Of a stretch of 64,000 bases of DNA, positions 61,733 through 64,000 are shown piece by piece. Within the stretch, counting starts at the first letter, position 1; each line of letters starts with the position of its first letter. Location of the stretch: NCBI GenBank assembly GCA_963709775.1, contig CAVPXS010000007.1, positions 186,001 through 250,000 of the forward strand. The letters are read 5' to 3'. The translations under genes were made by a program, and so were the position numbers. The DNA comes from Salinimicrobium sp963709775. GTDB lineage: Bacteria > Bacteroidota > Bacteroidia > Flavobacteriales > Flavobacteriaceae. The notes below the pieces were generated by a model. It saw only the letters and a program-made list of their open reading frames with translations. It made no database searches and was not told where the DNA came from.

Positions 61733-62869
61733 ATGATCAACAAGCGCCTTCTCATAAAAAACCTGCTTGCGCATAACAGCGAAAACAGTTTTTATGATAA
61801 AAAGCGCCAGATCAACCTTGCTGAAAGAGAAGGTAAGGCGAAATTTCTAAAACATATTTGCGCCCTTTCAAATTCTAATCCCAACAATAATTCCTTTATG
61901 GTTATTGGCGTGGAAGACGCCGATAATGAGGTGAAGGGTGTGGATTTCTTTGATGACAGTAAGATACAGAATCTCGTAAATGCCTATTTGGATAATCCCC
62001 CATTGGTGTCTTATGAAAATATTCCCTTTCCGCATTTGCCGGGGGAACTGGTGGTAGGATTGGTAACCATCAGGCCGAATAAAGGCCGAACCTGCTCGTT
62101 GCGAAAAGGGATATGGAAATATTCTGCAGGTAGCATCTTTGTGAGGGAGGGTAGCATAAGTATTTCTTCAGAATTCTCCCGCGGAACCCAAAGTGATAAT
62201 TCCCATATTGTTGAGTCTATTGAAGCTCATTCCCAAAACAACATCGAAATGACCCTGGACGGGGTACTTGATTTTATGGGGAGACATGAAAACCTGAGTC
62301 CTACTTATAAGGTCTTTAAAGAATATTTTGTCATTTGCTGGAGCGGAAAGAAAAAAGAACTTAGTGGAAAAACATATTTTTCCAGGGTGGACATTGAACT
62401 TATTAACGAGCAGGTAAAGCTTTTTTATTCTGAACTTGATGAGGTGAGCATAGAAATTTCCGAAGATCTTTTTACGATCCTGGAACATGTACGACTTGGA
62501 CTTAATGATAGGTTCCATTACTATCCTTTGGAGGAAGTGAAGATCCTTTTTAAAGATAATGCTACATATGAGATCAAGACAAATATGCTTTTTGAGCCTC
62601 CACAATTCGAAAAAAGGACACTTTACCATATCTATAATTCGAATATTACGCTGGTAAGCAAACTAAGACAAAACCTAAAATTAACCCCTTCTGAAGAAAA
62701 GGATCTTTACAATTTGCCGGCCACTTATTTATTATGCTACTTTAACGGCTTTAATGAGGCACTCGACAAGCTTGAGGATTCAAAAGATGAATTAAGGAGA
62801 TATGATGAAAGGATCTATCAACAGTACAAAGACAGTTTAAGGATCCTTCGAAAAGTAAAATATAACTAA
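61733..62869 (+). CDS. AlbA_2 (Schlafen-like) domain protein
   Basis: This 378-residue protein has an AlbA_2/Schlafen N-terminal domain (about 25-150: LAEREGKAKFLKHICALSNSN...NNSFMVIGVEDADNEVKGVDF...LDNPPLVSYENI), the fold found in RNA-binding and ATP-binding regulators and in Schlafen nucleases. The C-terminal half has no recognised domain. It is 2 bp upstream of the phosphatase gene. Function is unknown; a role in RNA or nucleotide control is a guess. Confidence 0.82.
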   Translation: MINKRLLIKNLLAHNSENSFYDKKRQINLAEREGKAKFLKHICALSNSNPNNNSFMVIGVEDADNEVKGVDFFDDSKIQNLVNAYLDNPPLVSYENIPFPHLPGELVVGLVTIRPNKGRTCSLRKGIWKYSAGSIFVREGSISISSEFSRGTQSDNSHIVESIEAHSQNNIEMTLDGVLDFMGRHENLSPTYKVFKEYFVICWSGKKKELSGKTYFSRVDIELINEQVKLFYSELDEVSIEISEDLFTILEHVRLGLNDRFHYYPLEEVKILFKDNATYEIKTNMLFEPPQFEKRTLYHIYNSNITLVSKLRQNLKLTPSEEKDLYNLPATYLLCYFNGFNEALDKLEDSKDELRRYDERIYQQYKDSLRILRKVKYN

Positions 62870-62871
62870 GA

Positions 62872-63600
62872 ATGGGAAGGACTCTTGTAATAGGAGATAT
62901 ACATGGCGGGCTAAAAGCCCTGGTGCAGTTGCTCGAACGTGCAAAAATCACCCCCGAGGACGAAATAATCTTCCTGGGAGATTATGTAGATGGCTGGAGC
63001 GATTCGGCAAATGTGGTGTCTTATCTCATAGAATTTGCAAAACAAAATACCTGTATTTTTCTGCGTGGAAATCACGATGATCTTACACATCGCTGGCTCA
63101 AGACGGGAGAGCAGAATGACCAGTGGCTGCAGCATGGCGGGCAGTCCAGTATAGACGCATACCGGCAGTTCTCAAAAGAAGAAAAAGAAGAACACATAAT
63201 CTTCTTCGATCAAATGGTCAATTATTATATTGATAAAGAAAATCGCTTATTTGTTCATGCGGGTTTTACGAATCAAAAAGGTCCAGAAGAAGAATATACT
63301 CCCACTTCTTTTTACTGGGACCGTACGCTTTGGGAAATGGCAATGAGCATAGATCCCAATCTAAAACCCGGTGACACGGAGTATCCTAAACGATTAGCTC
63401 TTTTTAAAGAGATCTATATTGGACACACGCCCGTGACGAGGATAGGCAGGGACAAACCAACCCGTTTTGCCAATGTTTGCAATGTCGATACAGGGGCAGC
63501 ATTTATGGGGAAAATATCTTTACTTGACGTGAATTCGGGGGAACTTGTTCAAAGTGATCCTGTCCACACACTGTATCCCGAAGAATCCGGTAGAAATTAA
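62872..63600 (+). CDS. Metallophosphoesterase (PPP-type serine/threonine phosphatase family)
   Basis: This 242-residue protein has all calcineurin-like metal motifs in order: VIGDIHGGLKAL (GDxH), IFLGDYVDGWSDS (GDxxD), FLRGNHDDL (GNHD) and IYIGHTPVT (GH). It could dephosphorylate proteins or nucleotides such as Ap4A. It is the last of a four-gene operon with the AlbA_2 gene 2 bp upstream. Confidence 0.93.
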   Translation: MGRTLVIGDIHGGLKALVQLLERAKITPEDEIIFLGDYVDGWSDSANVVSYLIEFAKQNTCIFLRGNHDDLTHRWLKTGEQNDQWLQHGGQSSIDAYRQFSKEEKEEHIIFFDQMVNYYIDKENRLFVHAGFTNQKGPEEEYTPTSFYWDRTLWEMAMSIDPNLKPGDTEYPKRLALFKEIYIGHTPVTRIGRDKPTRFANVCNVDTGAAFMGKISLLDVNSGELVQSDPVHTLYPEESGRN

Positions 63601-63634
63601 GATTATTTTTAAGATGCTTCCTCTATTAACTTCT

Positions 63635-63642
63635 TATCTTTG
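63635..63642 (+). promoter_or_regulatory. -7 box TATCTTTG of the acyl-ACP desaturase
   Basis: Perfect TAnnTTTG match, 57 bp upstream of the start codon. Confidence 0.65.
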
Positions 63643-63699
63643 TAGATTACCAATTCGTTATTGGTGCGGTTGTTGAACCTACATGTTTAAATTTTTTAT

Positions 63700-64000
63700 A
63701 TGGCCCTAGAGAATATTCGATTAGAAGTAATGAAGACGGTTGAGAAGTCTATTGACGAATTCGTGGAAAAATATCTTATTCCCGTTGAAGAAATATGGCA
63801 ACCTACAGATCTTTTACCCAATTCCCAGGAAGAAGGTTTTTTTGAAGAGGTCACCCAAATACGGGAAGAAGCCAAGGAACTGGGATACGATTTCTGGGTA
63901 GTGCTGGTAGCCGATATGGTGACCGAAGAAGCTTTGCCTACCTACGAATCCTGGCTTATGGACATGGAAGGAGTGGAGCAGCACGGGCAGCAAAAAGGAA
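63700..64000 (+). CDS. Acyl-ACP desaturase, partial (continues past window)
   Basis: The frame from ATG 63700 reads MALENIRLEVMKTVEKSIDE, then EKYLIPVEEIWQPTDLLPNSQEEGFFEEVTQIREEAKELGYDFWVVLVADMVTEEALPTYESWLM, to the window edge. It matches the N-terminus of soluble diiron acyl-ACP desaturases, with EEALPTY holding the first iron Glu ligand. The enzyme inserts a double bond in acyl-ACP using O2 and ferredoxin. It has a TATCTTTG promoter. Confidence 0.9.
   Translation, partial: MALENIRLEVMKTVEKSIDEFVEKYLIPVEEIWQPTDLLPNSQEEGFFEEVTQIREEAKELGYDFWVVLVADMVTEEALPTYESWLMDMEGVEQHGQQKG

Noticed and set aside
1..64000. CRISPR, tRNA, rRNA or prophage
   Set aside because: No repeated-spacer arrays, cloverleaf-like sequences, rRNA segments or phage genes were seen by eye. 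A tRNA scan would be needed to be certain.

Overview
The window looks like a chromosomal segment from a marine-type member of the Flavobacteriaceae (Bacteroidota), related to Gramella, Salegentibacter or Salinimicrobium. Support: TonB-dependent receptors with N-terminal carboxypeptidase-regulatory-like domains, a complete Bat (aerotolerance) operon, DUF4382, DUF1206 and DUF3108 proteins, lipoproteins beginning MKK, almost no Shine-Dalgarno sequences, and many TAnnTTTG promoter boxes. I see no rRNA, tRNA, CRISPR array, insertion sequence or prophage. Apart from an AT-rich 1.7 kb patch at 33.3-35.05 kb, it reads as core chromosome.

Layout. 1-8.3 kb: two TonB-dependent receptors, a four-repeat lipoprotein and two secreted nucleases (an EEP-type enzyme and endonuclease I), a possible extracellular nucleic acid scavenging locus. 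8.5-15.8 kb: pgi, an M23 peptidase, tryptophan 2,3-dioxygenase, DUF3108, then hpd and hmgA (tyrosine catabolism). 15.9-19.9 kb: a patatin/Omp85 autotransporter and uvrC. 20.2-24.9 kb: RimB-like protease, RimK and an aspartoacylase-like enzyme, 5-formyl-THF cyclo-ligase, then a histidine kinase/response regulator pair. 24.9-30.1 kb: lspA, an adhesin-like protein, a DksA-like protein and an IleRS with a GIHH signature instead of HxGH. 30.2-33.3 kb: TonB receptor and recO. 33.3-35.05 kb: AT-rich accessory patch with a GNAT gene in a cassette-like unit. 35.1-43.3 kb: gdhA, a PLP-dependent cystathionine synthase/lyase, small transport and hydrolase genes. 43.3-46.6 kb: yicC-gmk-nadD and gpsA. 46.7-50 kb: pheS operon with two small genes, cvpA, carbonic anhydrase. 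50-59.1 kb: eight-gene moxR-DUF58-bat operon. 59.2-64 kb: DUF4382 lipoprotein, a four-gene oxidoreductase/AlbA_2/phosphatase operon, and the start of an acyl-ACP desaturase.

Six conserved genes (pgi, hpd, a DUF4097-like gene, yicC, batB, moxR) are each split by what looks like a single extra base. Several lie in short homopolymers and some of the genes are normally indispensable, so sequence error is the simplest explanation.

The most interesting signals are the GxHH IleRS, two related intergenic elements that look like minus-strand small RNAs (about 13.2 and 45.4 kb), the attC-like hairpin cassette around the GNAT gene, inverted heptamer arrays between moxR and DUF58, an AAAACGTTTT palindrome shared by the leaders of hmgA and gdhA, and promoter boxes only 4-5 nt from start codons, implying leaderless mRNAs.
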